Assembly (NCBI RefSeq): GCF_028682175.1
Contig: NZ_JANHKS010000009.1
Span: 94,609 to 158,608 of the forward strand
Origin: Pseudomonas putida
GTDB lineage: Bacteria > Pseudomonadota > Gammaproteobacteria > Pseudomonadales > Pseudomonadaceae
Length of the DNA: 64,000 nucleotides
Reading direction: 5' to 3'
The notes beneath the pieces were generated by a model. The model was not told the DNA's origin. It worked only from the letters and a program-made list of their open reading frames with translations, and searched no databases. Shown here in pieces: positions 8,588 through 18,970 of the stretch. Each line of letters begins with the position of its first letter. The stretch's first letter is position 1. Made by a program: the position numbers and the translations under genes.

Positions 8588-8646
8588 CAGTCCGACTTGC
8601 CGGCGGGGGCCTTACGATCGCTCCCGCTGGCAAGCCATGCTGCTAC
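8584..8646. repeat. REP palindrome, GTAGCAG family
   Basis: An imperfect inverted repeat beginning GTAGCAG and ending CTGCTAC with G/C-rich arms. It sits just after the hydrazine operon and is between convergent genes, where it may also act as an mRNA-end hairpin. It is a more diverged copy than others in the window. Confidence 0.75.
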
Positions 8647-8668
8647 GAGAACCGGTCAGTGCGGACGA

Positions 8669-9433
8669 TCAGCGCGCGGCCTGTTTAGGCACCTGCAAAT
8701 ACCGCCCCCTGATCCTCTCCAGTTCGCCACTGCTGCGCATCGTGTCGATAGCGTGATTGATCCGTGGCAACCACTGCGCAAGCTGGGGCTGGAGCTTGAA
8801 CACCAGCGGCGCTTCGCTGAGTTGAGGGCCCTGGCGGAAGAGGCTGGGGTTGAGGTGGCTGGTGACGAGGAGGGTGTCGAAGATGTCATCGACCATCGCC
8901 ACCGCATCGACCCGGCCGCTTTGCAGCAGCTTGAGCAGTGCGTCGTCCTGCGAGGTTTCCAGGCGGGTGAGCCGGTGGCCGTTGAAGGCGGGGTCGAGTG
9001 CCCAGTAGGTGTAGCCACGGACTGTGCCGATGGTGAGGTGGTCCATCTGCTTGATCGTTTGATCCGCGCCGGGGTGGTTGGCGAGGAAGTAGAGGTGCTC
9101 GTTGACGCTGGAGTAGGGTTTGGAGAACAGGTAATGATTCTGTTCTTCAGGGCTGTTCCAGATCAGCGCGTCGGCGTAGTTGATGTCTATCTCGCCCTTC
9201 TGCAGCATCGATTGCAGGCGGTTGACCGGGTAGGTGACGAAGGTGACGTCCAGGCCTGCCAGCTCGGTGATCCGTCGCGCGATATCGACTGACACCCCTT
9301 GCAGGTGACCGTTTTCATCCTCGAAGGCATAGGGCTTCCACTGCGCGCCACCGGCCACATAAGGGCCAGCCAGCACAGGAAATGCGAGCAGGCAGAGCAG
9401 GCAACCGCCGATGAATCCGCGTCGAAACCCCAT
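8669..9433 (-). CDS. Extracellular solute-binding protein, family 3-like
   Basis: 254 aa. A signal peptide (hydrophobic residues 9-22, cleavage after FPVLAG or nearby) is followed by a SBP_bac_3 domain: WKPYAFEDENGHLQGVSVDI is the typical opening with an amino-acid-binding loop, and EIDINYADAL and GRVDAVAMVDDIF are the usual later strands. It probably binds an amino acid or related small molecule in the periplasm. No permease or ATPase gene is adjacent, so it may be an orphan receptor or act with a distant transporter. Convergent with the hydrazine operon across a REP. Confidence 0.75.
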   Translation of the reverse strand: MGFRRGFIGGCLLCLLAFPVLAGPYVAGGAQWKPYAFEDENGHLQGVSVDIARRITELAGLDVTFVTYPVNRLQSMLQKGEIDINYADALIWNSPEEQNHYLFSKPYSSVNEHLYFLANHPGADQTIKQMDHLTIGTVRGYTYWALDPAFNGHRLTRLETSQDDALLKLLQSGRVDAVAMVDDIFDTLLVTSHLNPSLFRQGPQLSEAPLVFKLQPQLAQWLPRINHAIDTMRSSGELERIRGRYLQVPKQAAR

Positions 9434-9543
9434 ACACTCCCTCGTTCCGGGCGCTTCAAAAAGACGTCCAGCCTAACAGCCGGAAATGTCTGTGGTATGT
9501 CGTAATGCCACTATTTTGCGAATCGTCCGACAAAAATACCAAG

Positions 9544-9578
9544 AAAAACCCGCACTGATCGAGTCAGGCGGGTTTTTT
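9544..9578 (-). terminator. Intrinsic terminator
   Basis: AAAAACCCGC pairs with GCGGGTTTTT around a 14-nt spacer whose ends can also pair (CTGA/TCAG). Read on the minus strand it lies 15-50 bp after the glycosidase stop and has a T tract; it is symmetric enough to work in both directions. Confidence 0.8.
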
Positions 9579-9592
9579 GTCGTGCGAACCGC

Positions 9593-10876
9593 TCAAGCGC
9601 CGGGGTTTAGCCGGTAAATCTTTGGAAACTCGGTCAGGGTGACGGGCACTGCACACTGGTCGCCGGTGCAGGTCCAGCGCTGACCACTGTCGAGCATGCC
9701 CTTGTCCGGCACTTGCGTATCCAGCATGCGCAGCGGAGTGTTGTTCAGCGCGCTTGCGGTGATGCGATCCTCACGCGGGCGACCCGTCGCCCAGGCCACC
9801 ATGATCCGCTCGCGCCCGTTACTGAACACCAGCTTGTAGACATTATCGGCCTGCAGGCTTTCGTTGGGGACGTAGTTGAAGTCACGCAGGTAAGGGGTGA
9901 TCGCCTTGAGGGTCGAGTACGCCGGCTTGGCGCTCAGATCGACGTTGAGCAGGCCGAAATGGTGTTCCTGCTCGTCGCGCACCTTGCCGTCGTCGATCAG
10001 GTCGTACCACCACATGCCCTTGATATTGGGCAGGGTGCGCGCCAGGAAATAGGCCCGCGCCAGATACGCCGACTGGCGTACCGGGCTGATGCCGCAGGTG
10101 CCTTCGTGGCTGGGCCAGCTCATTTCAGTGAGGTACAGGGGAACCGGTTTGCCGGCCTTGCTGCTGATGTCGTGGTCGACGCTGCGCATCCAGCCGATCC
10201 AGCTCTCCGGTGTGTTGCGGTCGCGGCCCTCGCAATGCACATAGGGGTGCAGCGAAATTCCGTCGGCGTACTTGAGCACGCCCGCTGCCACTATGCGATC
10301 GACAAAACCGCCCTTGATACCGGCGGACGTGACTGCGCCTGCAAGCACCCTGGCCTGCGGATTGTTCTTGCGGATGATGGGCGCCGCGTCGCGGACCAGC
10401 GCCACGTAGTCGCTGCTCAGGCGGGGGTCTTTGGGCCCCTCGATGTCCCACTCGTTCCAGACTTCGTAGTACTTCACCGGATTGCCCAACTGGCGGGTGA
10501 TGTAATCGACATAGTTGAGGTAGGGAGCTTTCACCGCAGCGGTGCGTGGCTTGGCGTTGCCGTTGAACGAGGTGCCATAGCCCAGGATGACCATGGGTGA
10601 GAGGTCCAGCGCGTTGGCCGTGCTCAGCCATGCCCGCCACGGGGCAATGATGCGCAACTGGCCGGGGGCAGGTTCTGCGGTGGACCAGAAGCCATCATCG
10701 CGCACTGACGTCACCCCCGCCGACTTCGCCAGGTCCAGGCTGCGCAAGGGTTGCGTCGTGTTGTTCATCGAATGGGTGGCGACGCCCACAATGAACGGCT
10801 CGGCCAGAACGAGCGGGCTGATGAGCAGACAGCACAGCAACAACAGGCCTTTGCGGCCAATACCAAATCCACTCAT
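9593..10876 (-). CDS. Secreted glycoside hydrolase, PslG/GH39-like
   Basis: 427 aa from the ATG at 10876, which begins a clear signal peptide (LLLLCCLLISPLVLA, residues 11-25). The rest is a clan-A (beta/alpha)8 glycosidase: EVWNEWD carries the likely acid/base Glu142, and LYLTEMSW the likely nucleophile Glu251. Spacing and wording resemble PslG-type endoglycosidases that trim exopolysaccharide in the periplasm. The start is 3 bp beyond the stop of the upstream O-antigen-ligase-like gene, so the two form an operon. The substrate is probably a polysaccharide handled with that membrane protein; which one is unknown, since no other polysaccharide genes are nearby. Confidence 0.72.
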   Translation of the reverse strand: MSGFGIGRKGLLLLCCLLISPLVLAEPFIVGVATHSMNNTTQPLRSLDLAKSAGVTSVRDDGFWSTAEPAPGQLRIIAPWRAWLSTANALDLSPMVILGYGTSFNGNAKPRTAAVKAPYLNYVDYITRQLGNPVKYYEVWNEWDIEGPKDPRLSSDYVALVRDAAPIIRKNNPQARVLAGAVTSAGIKGGFVDRIVAAGVLKYADGISLHPYVHCEGRDRNTPESWIGWMRSVDHDISSKAGKPVPLYLTEMSWPSHEGTCGISPVRQSAYLARAYFLARTLPNIKGMWWYDLIDDGKVRDEQEHHFGLLNVDLSAKPAYSTLKAITPYLRDFNYVPNESLQADNVYKLVFSNGRERIMVAWATGRPREDRITASALNNTPLRMLDTQVPDKGMLDSGQRWTCTGDQCAVPVTLTEFPKIYRLNPGA

Positions 10877-10878
10877 GG

Positions 10879-12183
10879 TCAGCTCAAGCCTGGCAGGCCG
10901 TTCCACTGGGCACGCTCATGGGGCTTTGGGGCGGTGATGTGAGCCCGCGACCTCGCCGCCATTGCGTGCCCGATGGCCATGCCGAGGAACAGGTTGGCGA
11001 GCGTCACTTCCAGCGTGTCGGTGGTCCAGCTGACGATGCAGATGCAAAAGCCCGTGGCGAGCATGGCGCGCCCGTAGCGCGTGTTGGTCTGGGCCAGTAC
11101 GAAAAACAGCGGTATGTGCAGCGAATAGAGGAACAGGCCGGCGATGCCGAAGATGGCCCAGAGGTAGACCACGGTGCTGTCGGACACCATGAATATGTCG
11201 GCGCCGGGAACCGGGAACGCTGCCACCGCGCTGCCCACCAGCCCGAAGCCTGCGCCCGTGTAGGCGCGGCCTTCGTGGGTCAGGGCCCTGATGACGTTGG
11301 GCCAGGTGTTGACCAGGCGATCGTAGAGGGAGGACAGCGAGTCGCCGGTGGAAATCTTGTTGGGGTCGAAGTCGAACATCATGGCCATGAACGGCAATGA
11401 CATGCCCAGCAGTACGGCAAACACGATGAAGCCGCGGGCGGTCCAGTGCAGGCGGGTGATCATCATCAGCCCTACCGCGCCAGCGAAAGCAAGTACCGGC
11501 GCCTTGCTGGTGGTCAGGATGATGCCACCAAGACCCATGGCGCAGACCGCCAGTATCAGGGTTTTGGAGCGCAGCGTGGCCATCAGGTACAGGCTGAAGA
11601 TCGCGATGATGATCGCCAGGGCACTGGAAATACGGGCGAAGCCGGCAGGGCGGTCGATATCTTCAGCGGCCCACGAGGTGTTGGCGCTCAGTTCGGTACC
11701 GCCCACGGTGTAGCTGTAGCCTTTCCAGGGGAGGGCGGTGTATTTGTCCAGCACGATACCCGCCAGCGATGCCATCAGCGCGAGCGCGATCACCCACATG
11801 AACAGGCGCTTGTGGCGCATGATCTGGTCGCCACAGGCCAGGCCGAACAACAATGGGCTGATGCCGTAGAGGGCAAAGGCAAAATTGTTCACGGTTGCCC
11901 CGCCGAGCATGCCCCAGCCCGCGGAGAGCAGCAGCACCAGAAAGCTCAGCCATACCGCGGGGCTGGCCTTGAAACTGCGCAGCTCCAGCGCGAAGAACAC
12001 CAGGCACGCGACTTTGGGGCCGTACAGCAGCACCGAGAGGCCAGCCTGGTCGAGATAGAAGCGCAGGGCGCCGGAAAAGGTCTCGACGAAGATCAGGCTG
12101 ATCGCAACCAGAACGATGGCGGTGGATTTGTCGAAGGACAGGATCGACGGCTTTTCGACGTGAACAGGTGAGGTCGACATCAT
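10879..12183 (-). CDS. O-antigen ligase/polymerase-like multipass membrane protein
   Basis: 435 aa from the first of two adjacent ATGs (12183), preceded on the coding strand by GAGGGG. About ten to twelve hydrophobic segments and a long polar periplasmic loop before the last helices are typical of Wzy_C/O-antigen-ligase proteins. It probably joins or polymerises a lipid-linked glycan at the outer face of the inner membrane. An in-frame extension to 12408 is rich in Arg/Ser and lacks a plausible ribosome site, so it is excluded. Operon with the secreted glycosidase that follows. Confidence 0.65.
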   Translation of the reverse strand: MMSTSPVHVEKPSILSFDKSTAIVLVAISLIFVETFSGALRFYLDQAGLSVLLYGPKVACLVFFALELRSFKASPAVWLSFLVLLLSAGWGMLGGATVNNFAFALYGISPLLFGLACGDQIMRHKRLFMWVIALALMASLAGIVLDKYTALPWKGYSYTVGGTELSANTSWAAEDIDRPAGFARISSALAIIIAIFSLYLMATLRSKTLILAVCAMGLGGIILTTSKAPVLAFAGAVGLMMITRLHWTARGFIVFAVLLGMSLPFMAMMFDFDPNKISTGDSLSSLYDRLVNTWPNVIRALTHEGRAYTGAGFGLVGSAVAAFPVPGADIFMVSDSTVVYLWAIFGIAGLFLYSLHIPLFFVLAQTNTRYGRAMLATGFCICIVSWTTDTLEVTLANLFLGMAIGHAMAARSRAHITAPKPHERAQWNGLPGLS

Positions 12184-12366
12184 GGACACAGCCCCTCGGG
12201 AGCACTGGAGTAGGAAAGATCGGTGCAGGTGGCGCGAAGAAGGCAAAGCTACCGCTGATCGCGTTCGGAACGGGCCGGCGATGGCGTCTGAAAAAACACT
12301 GTTCGTTGCACGACCGTGACGGGAGGGGACCGCCGAAAAAGGTCCATTCAAACGGCGTGACAGGGA

Positions 12367-12396
12367 TATATCAGCCTTCGGGGCGCGGGCTGTCAA
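12367..12396 (-). promoter_or_regulatory. Candidate sigma-70-type promoter for the polysaccharide pair
   Basis: On the minus strand TTGACA (12391-12396) is followed after 18 bp by TGATAT (12367-12372). The -35 is perfect and the -10 poor; a second TTGACG lies just upstream. A guess from position and sequence. Confidence 0.3.
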
Positions 12397-12553
12397 TGAA
12401 TTCGTCAAATATTCGGACAGAATTCATGAGCTGATTTTTCTTGGATTTATAAGCTGTTGATTTTATTGATGGCTGGAAATTTGACGCTGGTTATGGAGAT
12501 AACAAAAGGCCGGTTTGCCAGGTTGGCTATGACTCATTTTTGTTACACAGATC

Positions 12554-12619
12554 GTAGCAGCACGGCTTGCCGGCGGGGGCGTCCTCAAGATCGCTCCCGC
12601 GGGCAAGCCCGGCTGCTAC
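12554..12619. repeat. REP palindrome, GTAGCAG family
   Basis: GTAGCAGCACGGCTTGCCGG arm pairs with the complementary arm ending CTGCTAC. It lies 23 bp beyond the opgD stop and may form the 3' end of that mRNA. Confidence 0.85.
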
Positions 12620-12641
12620 GGGTTCTGGGTGTTCCCGTAAA

Positions 12642-14261
12642 TCAGGTATACCGACGCTTGTCCGGCGCTGGCGGGAAGTACTGATACAGCCAGGTTTCGC
12701 TGAGGGTGCGGTCGCCGGTCTTGATGAACATGCGCATTTCCACGGGGTCGACCGAATCGTTGGTCGGGTACCAGTCGAAGGTCACGCGGAAGCCCTTGAT
12801 GTCCGGCAGTACCAGCACGTTGAAATCCTGAACCTTGCCGTTGGACACAGTCACCACAGGCTCGATGCCGGAGCCTTCGGGCAGGCGATCCAGACCGCCG
12901 CCGTTGAAGTCCACGGCGAAGCGCCGCGCCCAGACGTCCGGGTAATGCTCGCCCGGTGCCCAGCCTTCGATGAAGCCGCCCATCCCTGAGCGCGTGGCGT
13001 GAACCTGCGCCAGCGGTGTGCTCACCGGTGGCAGCGGACTCCAGTAGAGCTTGTAGCCGAAGTTCATCGACATGCCGGCCTTCACCGGATCCCGCGGGTT
13101 CCAGAACGCCACGATGTTATCCAGCGTCTCGCCCGTGGTCGGAAGTTCGAGCAGGTCGATGGAGCCCTCGCCCCAGGCGGTGGTCGGCTCGACCCACAGG
13201 CTTGGACGGCGGTGGTACCAGTCGACGGTGTCCTGGTAGGTCTTGAAGTCGTGGTCGGTCTGCACCAGCCCGAAGCCCTTGGGGTCCTTGTCGGCGAAGG
13301 CGTTGAACTGCAGCTTGGCCGGGTTGTTCAACGGGCGGCAGATCCACTCGCCGTTGCCGCGCCACATGGCCAGACGGTCGGAGTCATGGATCTCGGGGTG
13401 AATGGTGTCGCACATGCGGCGCTCGTGAGTGCCACAGCTGAACATGCTGGTCATGGTCGCGATGCCCAACTGCTCGATATCGGCGCGGGCGTTGATGTGC
13501 GCGTCGATGTCCATGACCACGCGGTCGGCCTGGCAATCGATGTCGAACTTGTAGGCACCGGTCGCGCTCGGCGAGTCGAGCAGCGCGTAGACCACGAAGC
13601 GGGTGGCGTCCTTGGTCGGTTTCTCGAACCAGAACTTGGTGAAGTCAGGAAACTCTTCGGGCTTGTGGGCATAGGTGTCGATTGCCAGGCCCCGCGCCGA
13701 CAGGCCGTACTGCTTGTTGCTGTCGATGGCGCGGAAGTAGCTCGCGCCCAGGAACGAGAGGATGTCGTTGATTGCGATCTCAGGCGCCTTGAACAGCTTG
13801 AAGCCAGCAAAACCCAAGTCGCCCTTGAGCTGGGTCTGGTCGATGCGGCTGGCTTCGTAGTTGAACAGCTCGGGACGGAAATGCACTTCCCGCGCCTGCT
13901 GGGTCGCAGGATCGACGCTGAACATGCGCACCGGCGTCTTGAAGCCTGCGCCGACGTGGAAGAAATGCACGTCCAGCTGGCCTTTGACGTCGTTCCACAG
14001 GGAATGACCGGCGTCGTATTTGATTGCGTTGAACTGTTGCGGCGTCATGTTGGCCAGGGTCGGCGGCAGATTCTGCTTGGTGCTGACGTAGGCCTTGCCA
14101 GCCATTTGCTTGGCCAGGTCCTGCAAGGTTTTGAAATCGAAATGCTCGGCGTCGCCATCGGCTGCTGCAGCCAGCGCGCGTGCCGCGTAGAGACCTGAAG
14201 CCGGTAGCGCGCTATAGGCTGCCAGCGCCATGGAAGCTTTCAGGAGATTCCTGCGATTCAT
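12642..14261 (-). CDS. opgD: Glucan biosynthesis protein D (periplasmic glucan)
   Basis: 539 aa from the ATG at 14261. The N terminus [20 protein letters not shown] is a twin-arginine signal, as expected for OpgD/MdoD; OpgG normally has a Sec signal. The body is the periplasmic MdoG domain with family segments such as [20 protein letters not shown] and [20 protein letters not shown]. OpgD/OpgG proteins shape the branching of osmoregulated periplasmic glucans. An in-frame upstream extension to 14378 would bury the Tat signal and is rejected. Transcribed alone; a REP follows. Confidence 0.9.
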   Translation of the reverse strand: MNRRNLLKASMALAAYSALPASGLYAARALAAAADGDAEHFDFKTLQDLAKQMAGKAYVSTKQNLPPTLANMTPQQFNAIKYDAGHSLWNDVKGQLDVHFFHVGAGFKTPVRMFSVDPATQQAREVHFRPELFNYEASRIDQTQLKGDLGFAGFKLFKAPEIAINDILSFLGASYFRAIDSNKQYGLSARGLAIDTYAHKPEEFPDFTKFWFEKPTKDATRFVVYALLDSPSATGAYKFDIDCQADRVVMDIDAHINARADIEQLGIATMTSMFSCGTHERRMCDTIHPEIHDSDRLAMWRGNGEWICRPLNNPAKLQFNAFADKDPKGFGLVQTDHDFKTYQDTVDWYHRRPSLWVEPTTAWGEGSIDLLELPTTGETLDNIVAFWNPRDPVKAGMSMNFGYKLYWSPLPPVSTPLAQVHATRSGMGGFIEGWAPGEHYPDVWARRFAVDFNGGGLDRLPEGSGIEPVVTVSNGKVQDFNVLVLPDIKGFRVTFDWYPTNDSVDPVEMRMFIKTGDRTLSETWLYQYFPPAPDKRRYT

Positions 14262-14441
14262 AAGGTGAAGCCTCTGAAGAAATGCCGTGCTTTCCTGCAC
14301 GATGAAGTGCGCTTTCCCAATCCTTGCCGAACGCAAATTACCAACAAACAGATAACAATCTCGGCATCTTGTTCGCAAAAAAAAGAAAAAATCGTTTCAG
14401 GGCACTACTGGCAGATCGCCAAAGTACTTCCGGGCATGTTG

Positions 14442-15071
14442 CTACGCCTGCTGGATGAACGCCAGACGCACGGCAAAGCCGATGAGCAGGCTGCCAAACA
14501 GCCATTGCTGGACCCGTTGCGCTGTGGCGCTGCGAGCCATCCAGCGGCCAATCCAGCCTCCTGCCATGGCGTAGACGCTGTCGAACGACAGGCCCACGAC
14601 CAACAGGATCGCCCCCAGCTCGGCAAATTCCGCAGCCACCGGGCCGGCTGCCGGGTCGACGAACTGCGGCAGCAGCACAGAGCAGAACAGCAGCGCCTTG
14701 GGATTGAGCAGATTGGTCAGCAGGCCTTGCACTACGGCCGTTTGCCAGGAGATATGGCGTGCGTCCGCACCCTGGGACGCACTCGGGTCCATCGCCCCAG
14801 GCTTGAACATCTTGATGCCCAGCCACAGCAGATACGCCGCGCCGATGATGCGTACCGCTTCGAACGTCCAGGGTGACACCTTGAACAGCGCCGCCAGGCC
14901 CAATGCGGCGAGCGCCACGTGGCATCCCCGCGCCCCGGCCAGGCCCAGCGCGGTGGCAAAGGCCTTGGCGCGGCCATGGCGGGCGCCGGTTTGCAGCAAC
15001 AGAATCATGTCCGGCCCTGGCACCAGCATGATCATCGACAGGGCCACGATAAACAGCGCGATACCTTCCAT
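14442..15071 (-). CDS. LysE/RhtB-family amino acid exporter
   Basis: 209 aa with about six membrane helices. LVPGPDMILLLQTGARHGRA near the N terminus and NPKALLFCSVLLPQF in the middle are signature segments of the LysE/RhtB family. It probably exports an amino acid or homoserine-lactone-like compound. It is divergent from an Lrp/AsnC regulator 135 bp away, a classic pairing in which the regulator responds to the exported amino acid. Confidence 0.88.
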   Translation of the reverse strand: MEGIALFIVALSMIMLVPGPDMILLLQTGARHGRAKAFATALGLAGARGCHVALAALGLAALFKVSPWTFEAVRIIGAAYLLWLGIKMFKPGAMDPSASQGADARHISWQTAVVQGLLTNLLNPKALLFCSVLLPQFVDPAAGPVAAEFAELGAILLVVGLSFDSVYAMAGGWIGRWMARSATAQRVQQWLFGSLLIGFAVRLAFIQQA

Positions 15072-15206
15072 CTTCTGCAGCTCCGGGGTTAGGTGATGGA
15101 AGAAAATTCTACGGCCGAGGGGCAGGGCAGGTGCTTGCGTGTTTGATCCTGATGGCGCCTAGTATTGGCATCTTCTGCCAAAGCTGACGCTGAAAAGGTT
15201 CCAGAT

Positions 15207-15698
15207 ATGCCAACCAGTCAAAATTACAAGCTTGACGCCTATGACCGACGGATCCTCAACGCTCTGCAACGGGATGGTCGTTTGACCAACGTGCAACTGG
15301 CAGATGAAATTGGTCTGTCAGCGTCGCCCTGCCTGCGACGGGTGAGGCATCTGGAGGAGGCGGGGGTGGTTCGCGGCTACCAGGCCATCCTCGATGCCGA
15401 CGCACTGGGGCTCGGGATGACGGTGTTCATCGGTGTGAAAGTCGACCGTCATCACGAAGATGAAGCGCAGAAATTTCATCAGATGGTGTCGGCATTGCCT
15501 GAGGTGATCGCGGCCCACCTGGTGTCGGGGGAGTCGGATTTTCTCCTGCATGTGGTGGTCCCGGACTTGCGCGGCTACGACCGTTTTCTCACCGAGACCC
15601 TGTTGAAAATGCCCAGCGTGCGGGACATCCGCAGCAACTTCGCGATACGCACGCTCAAGTCGCAAGCGCCGCTGCCGCTGGGGCATTTGCCGGTTTAG
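15207..15698 (+). CDS. Lrp/AsnC-family transcriptional regulator
   Basis: 163 aa from the ATG at 15207 (AAAAGG at 15195-15200). The N-terminal HTH reads LDAYDRRILNALQRDGRLTNVQLADEI in separate stretches typical of AsnC, with LSASPCLRRVRHLEEAGVV as recognition helix region; an RAM ligand domain follows (residues 70-150). It probably senses an amino acid and controls the divergent LysE exporter. Confidence 0.88.
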   Translation: MPTSQNYKLDAYDRRILNALQRDGRLTNVQLADEIGLSASPCLRRVRHLEEAGVVRGYQAILDADALGLGMTVFIGVKVDRHHEDEAQKFHQMVSALPEVIAAHLVSGESDFLLHVVVPDLRGYDRFLTETLLKMPSVRDIRSNFAIRTLKSQAPLPLGHLPV

Positions 15699-15712
15699 CG
15701 GCTAATACGTCC

Positions 15713-15778
15713 GTAGCAGCACGGCTTGCCGGCGGGGGCGATCTCGAGGCCGCCCCCGCCGGCAAGCCGTGCTGCTAC
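15713..15778. repeat. REP palindrome, GTAGCAG family
   Basis: A near-perfect 66-bp inverted repeat between the convergent Lrp gene and lpd. The arms are GTAGCAGCACGGCTTGCCGG and its complement, making this the cleanest copy of the family here. Confidence 0.9.
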
Positions 15779-15793
15779 GGTGAGCAGGAGTCT

Positions 15794-17194
<1,401 letters not shown>

Positions 17195-17402
17195 GTGCGC
17201 ACTCCTGAAGGAAAAATCGACAATGGAGGGAAGCGTAGACTTCTGCTCGCAAAAGACTTGGAGACCTGTGCTGAATAAAAATTACGCTCATAATATTTCT
17301 TCACAATGCGACTTCAGGTCAAGCGTCGATATTCAAAGGGTGAAATTCGCCTGTGGATAAGCTGTTTGCAGGATGTGTGTAAAGCTGTTGAAACAGTACG
17401 GG

Positions 17403-18044
17403 TCACTCCTGTGCATAAGCCTTCTGAGTAGCCGCTTCGACCGGCTTGGTGATCTCGGCCACAGCGCGCCTGATCCTGTTGAAAATCGTCACCAGCAGCA
17501 GGATGGCCATCACCGCCATGGCGATGTTGATCGGTGCGGTGAGCACGTGGCCGGAGCCGATTCCGACGCCGAAAATGGCAAAACACAGCATCCGGATATC
17601 GCTGGTCATAGGCCCGTCGCGTCTTCGGGAGGCCTTTATGGCAGGGCCAAGCAACCCGGCAAACTCACTGAAAATCGACAGCAGGGTCACCAGCAGGACC
17701 AGCAGCAGGCTGACCTTGGGAACCACTGAAAACGGCAGGAACAGAGCGGTTTCAGTCACCACGACGCTGAGTTCGCGGGCGCAGGTGCTCAGTTTCGACT
17801 GCTGCCCGAACTCCCCGGCGAGCACCGACTCGACCGCATTGAACAGCATTCGAATCAGCAGCCAGGCCGGAATCAGCAGGAACATCCAGGGATACCACGC
17901 AAAGGCCGCGACCAGGACCCCGACCGCGATGGAAATGAGGCCTGCGCACAGCGTCACGTGAATGGCGCGCACACCGTCATCGAACAGGACCTTGGCGACC
18001 GGATGCAGGATTTTCTGCAGCCAAGTTTTGAGTGTGGTCAGCAT
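17403..18044 (-). CDS. CDP-alcohol phosphatidyltransferase-like membrane protein with degenerate active site
   Basis: 213 aa from the ATG at 18044 (an in-frame ATG at 18092 is possible). Overall wording (DDGVRAIHVTLCAG, WMFLLIPAWLLIRMLFNAV, ASRRRDGPM) matches the YnbA-like CDP-alcohol phosphatidyltransferases I know from Pseudomonas. The catalytic pattern DGxxAR...GxxxDxxxD is lost: the DG position reads ES, AR reads AG, and the last two aspartates read as V and E (RELSVVVTE). It is therefore probably not an active transferase, or it has a changed function. About five membrane helices; single gene. Confidence 0.6.
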   Translation of the reverse strand: MLTTLKTWLQKILHPVAKVLFDDGVRAIHVTLCAGLISIAVGVLVAAFAWYPWMFLLIPAWLLIRMLFNAVESVLAGEFGQQSKLSTCARELSVVVTETALFLPFSVVPKVSLLLVLLVTLLSIFSEFAGLLGPAIKASRRRDGPMTSDIRMLCFAIFGVGIGSGHVLTAPINIAMAVMAILLLVTIFNRIRRAVAEITKPVEAATQKAYAQE

Positions 18045-18100
18045 GATCGCGGGCCAGCTCCCTGTGGATAACTTTCTGGGAGCATAGTGCATCTTTGTCC

Positions 18101-18190
18101 TGTAGGAGTGAGCTTGCTCGCGATCGCGTCGGGTCAGTTATGTGCAGTAGTGCCTGAATGTACGCCATCGCGAGCAAGCTCACTCCTACA
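18101..18190. repeat. REPIN, GTAGGAGTGAGCTTGCTCGCGAT family
   Basis: TGTAGGAGTGAGCTTGCTCG arm and its exact complement flank about 40 bp. Same family as the copies at 35597, 46986 and 59324. Confidence 0.9.
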
Positions 18191-18201
18191 GGGGATTTGG
18201 A

Positions 18202-18224
18202 GGGTATGACTTGAACTCATACCC
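18202..18224. repeat. Short inverted repeat upstream of the Fae operon
   Basis: GGGTATGA and TCATACCC are perfect 8-bp arms around CTTGAAC, followed by a short T-rich stretch. It could be an operator or a weak terminator; nothing decides between them. Confidence 0.4.
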
Positions 18225-18447
18225 CCTTGAGTTTTTATGGTTACAGCCCGCGAAAATCCCGGTGATACAAATCGCATCACAGCTCACCCACAACAACAAA
18301 GAGCGCTTGCGATATGACTTCACTGCACGCCCCCATTCCGTCCAGCCCAATGCGGCGCTCTCCGACTTCCTCCATTCGCCACGCGATGCTCGGCATCCGC
18401 GTGCGGTCCTGATCACCCGCATTTCTTCCGTTTCGGAGAACACCCCC

Positions 18448-18960
18448 ATGAAAGAACTCAACCTGTACATCGGTGAAGGCTTCGAAGGCCCAGGCGTCAA
18501 CGCCGCCCACATCAACATCCTGATCGGCCCGCGCAACGGCCCTGCCGGCCAGGCCTTCGCCAACAGCCTCGCCTCGCCAAGCCAGGGTCACTGCCCGTTC
18601 ATGGTCATCGCCCAGCCGAACATCCCGGTCAAGCCGATGACCCTTTACGTGAACAAGGCCGCCATTGGCAGCGACCTCCACGGTAACGCCACCTGGGGCG
18701 CGTCTCAGGCCGGCATCGCCAAGGCCGTCACCGAAGCGCTGCTCGACGGCACCCTGCCAGCCGAAGCGGAGGACGAGTGGGCGATCGTCACCGCCAACTG
18801 GGTCAACCCGGCCTGCGACGACCTGGATGCCGTCTACCTGAACAACTACAACGCCTGCCGCACCGCGATCCGCGCAGCCCTGACCGGCAAGCCCGAGCGT
18901 TCGCAACTGGCCGATGTGGTCAACCGCATCAGCAACCCTTTCTACACGCCAAAAGCCTGA
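18448..18960 (+). CDS. Formaldehyde-activating-enzyme (Fae) family protein
   Basis: 170 aa from the ATG at 18448 (CGGAGAA at 18434-18440). It matches Fae over its whole length: GEGFEGPGVNAAHINILIGP with the family's catalytic His at residue 21, GPRNGPAGQAFANSL, and VNKAAI before a short insertion. Fae condenses formaldehyde with tetrahydromethanopterin in methylotrophs; pseudomonads are not known to make that cofactor, so this member probably acts on another aldehyde or cofactor. It heads an operon with an aldo/keto reductase (10 bp downstream), an aldehyde dehydrogenase and an MFS transporter. The family is clear; the reaction is not. Confidence 0.8.
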   Translation: MKELNLYIGEGFEGPGVNAAHINILIGPRNGPAGQAFANSLASPSQGHCPFMVIAQPNIPVKPMTLYVNKAAIGSDLHGNATWGASQAGIAKAVTEALLDGTLPAEAEDEWAIVTANWVNPACDDLDAVYLNNYNACRTAIRAALTGKPERSQLADVVNRISNPFYTPKA

Positions 18961-18970
18961 GGTCCGCGCC

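Larger units (their letters stand above)
12184..12641. other. 458-bp intergenic region: promoter area plus REP
   Basis: Contains the leader and probable promoter of the minus-strand polysaccharide pair (12184-12430), an AT-rich stretch (about 12400-12500), and a GTAGCAG-family REP near opgD. I see no convincing gene. Confidence 0.5.
18045..18447. other. Intergenic region with REPIN and a small hairpin
   Basis: Holds a REPIN (18101-18190), an 8-bp-stem hairpin (18202-18224) and about 220 bp of leader before the Fae-like gene. Long open frames here have no good start and look like shadows. A TGTGGATAA word lies at 18063. Confidence 0.5.
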
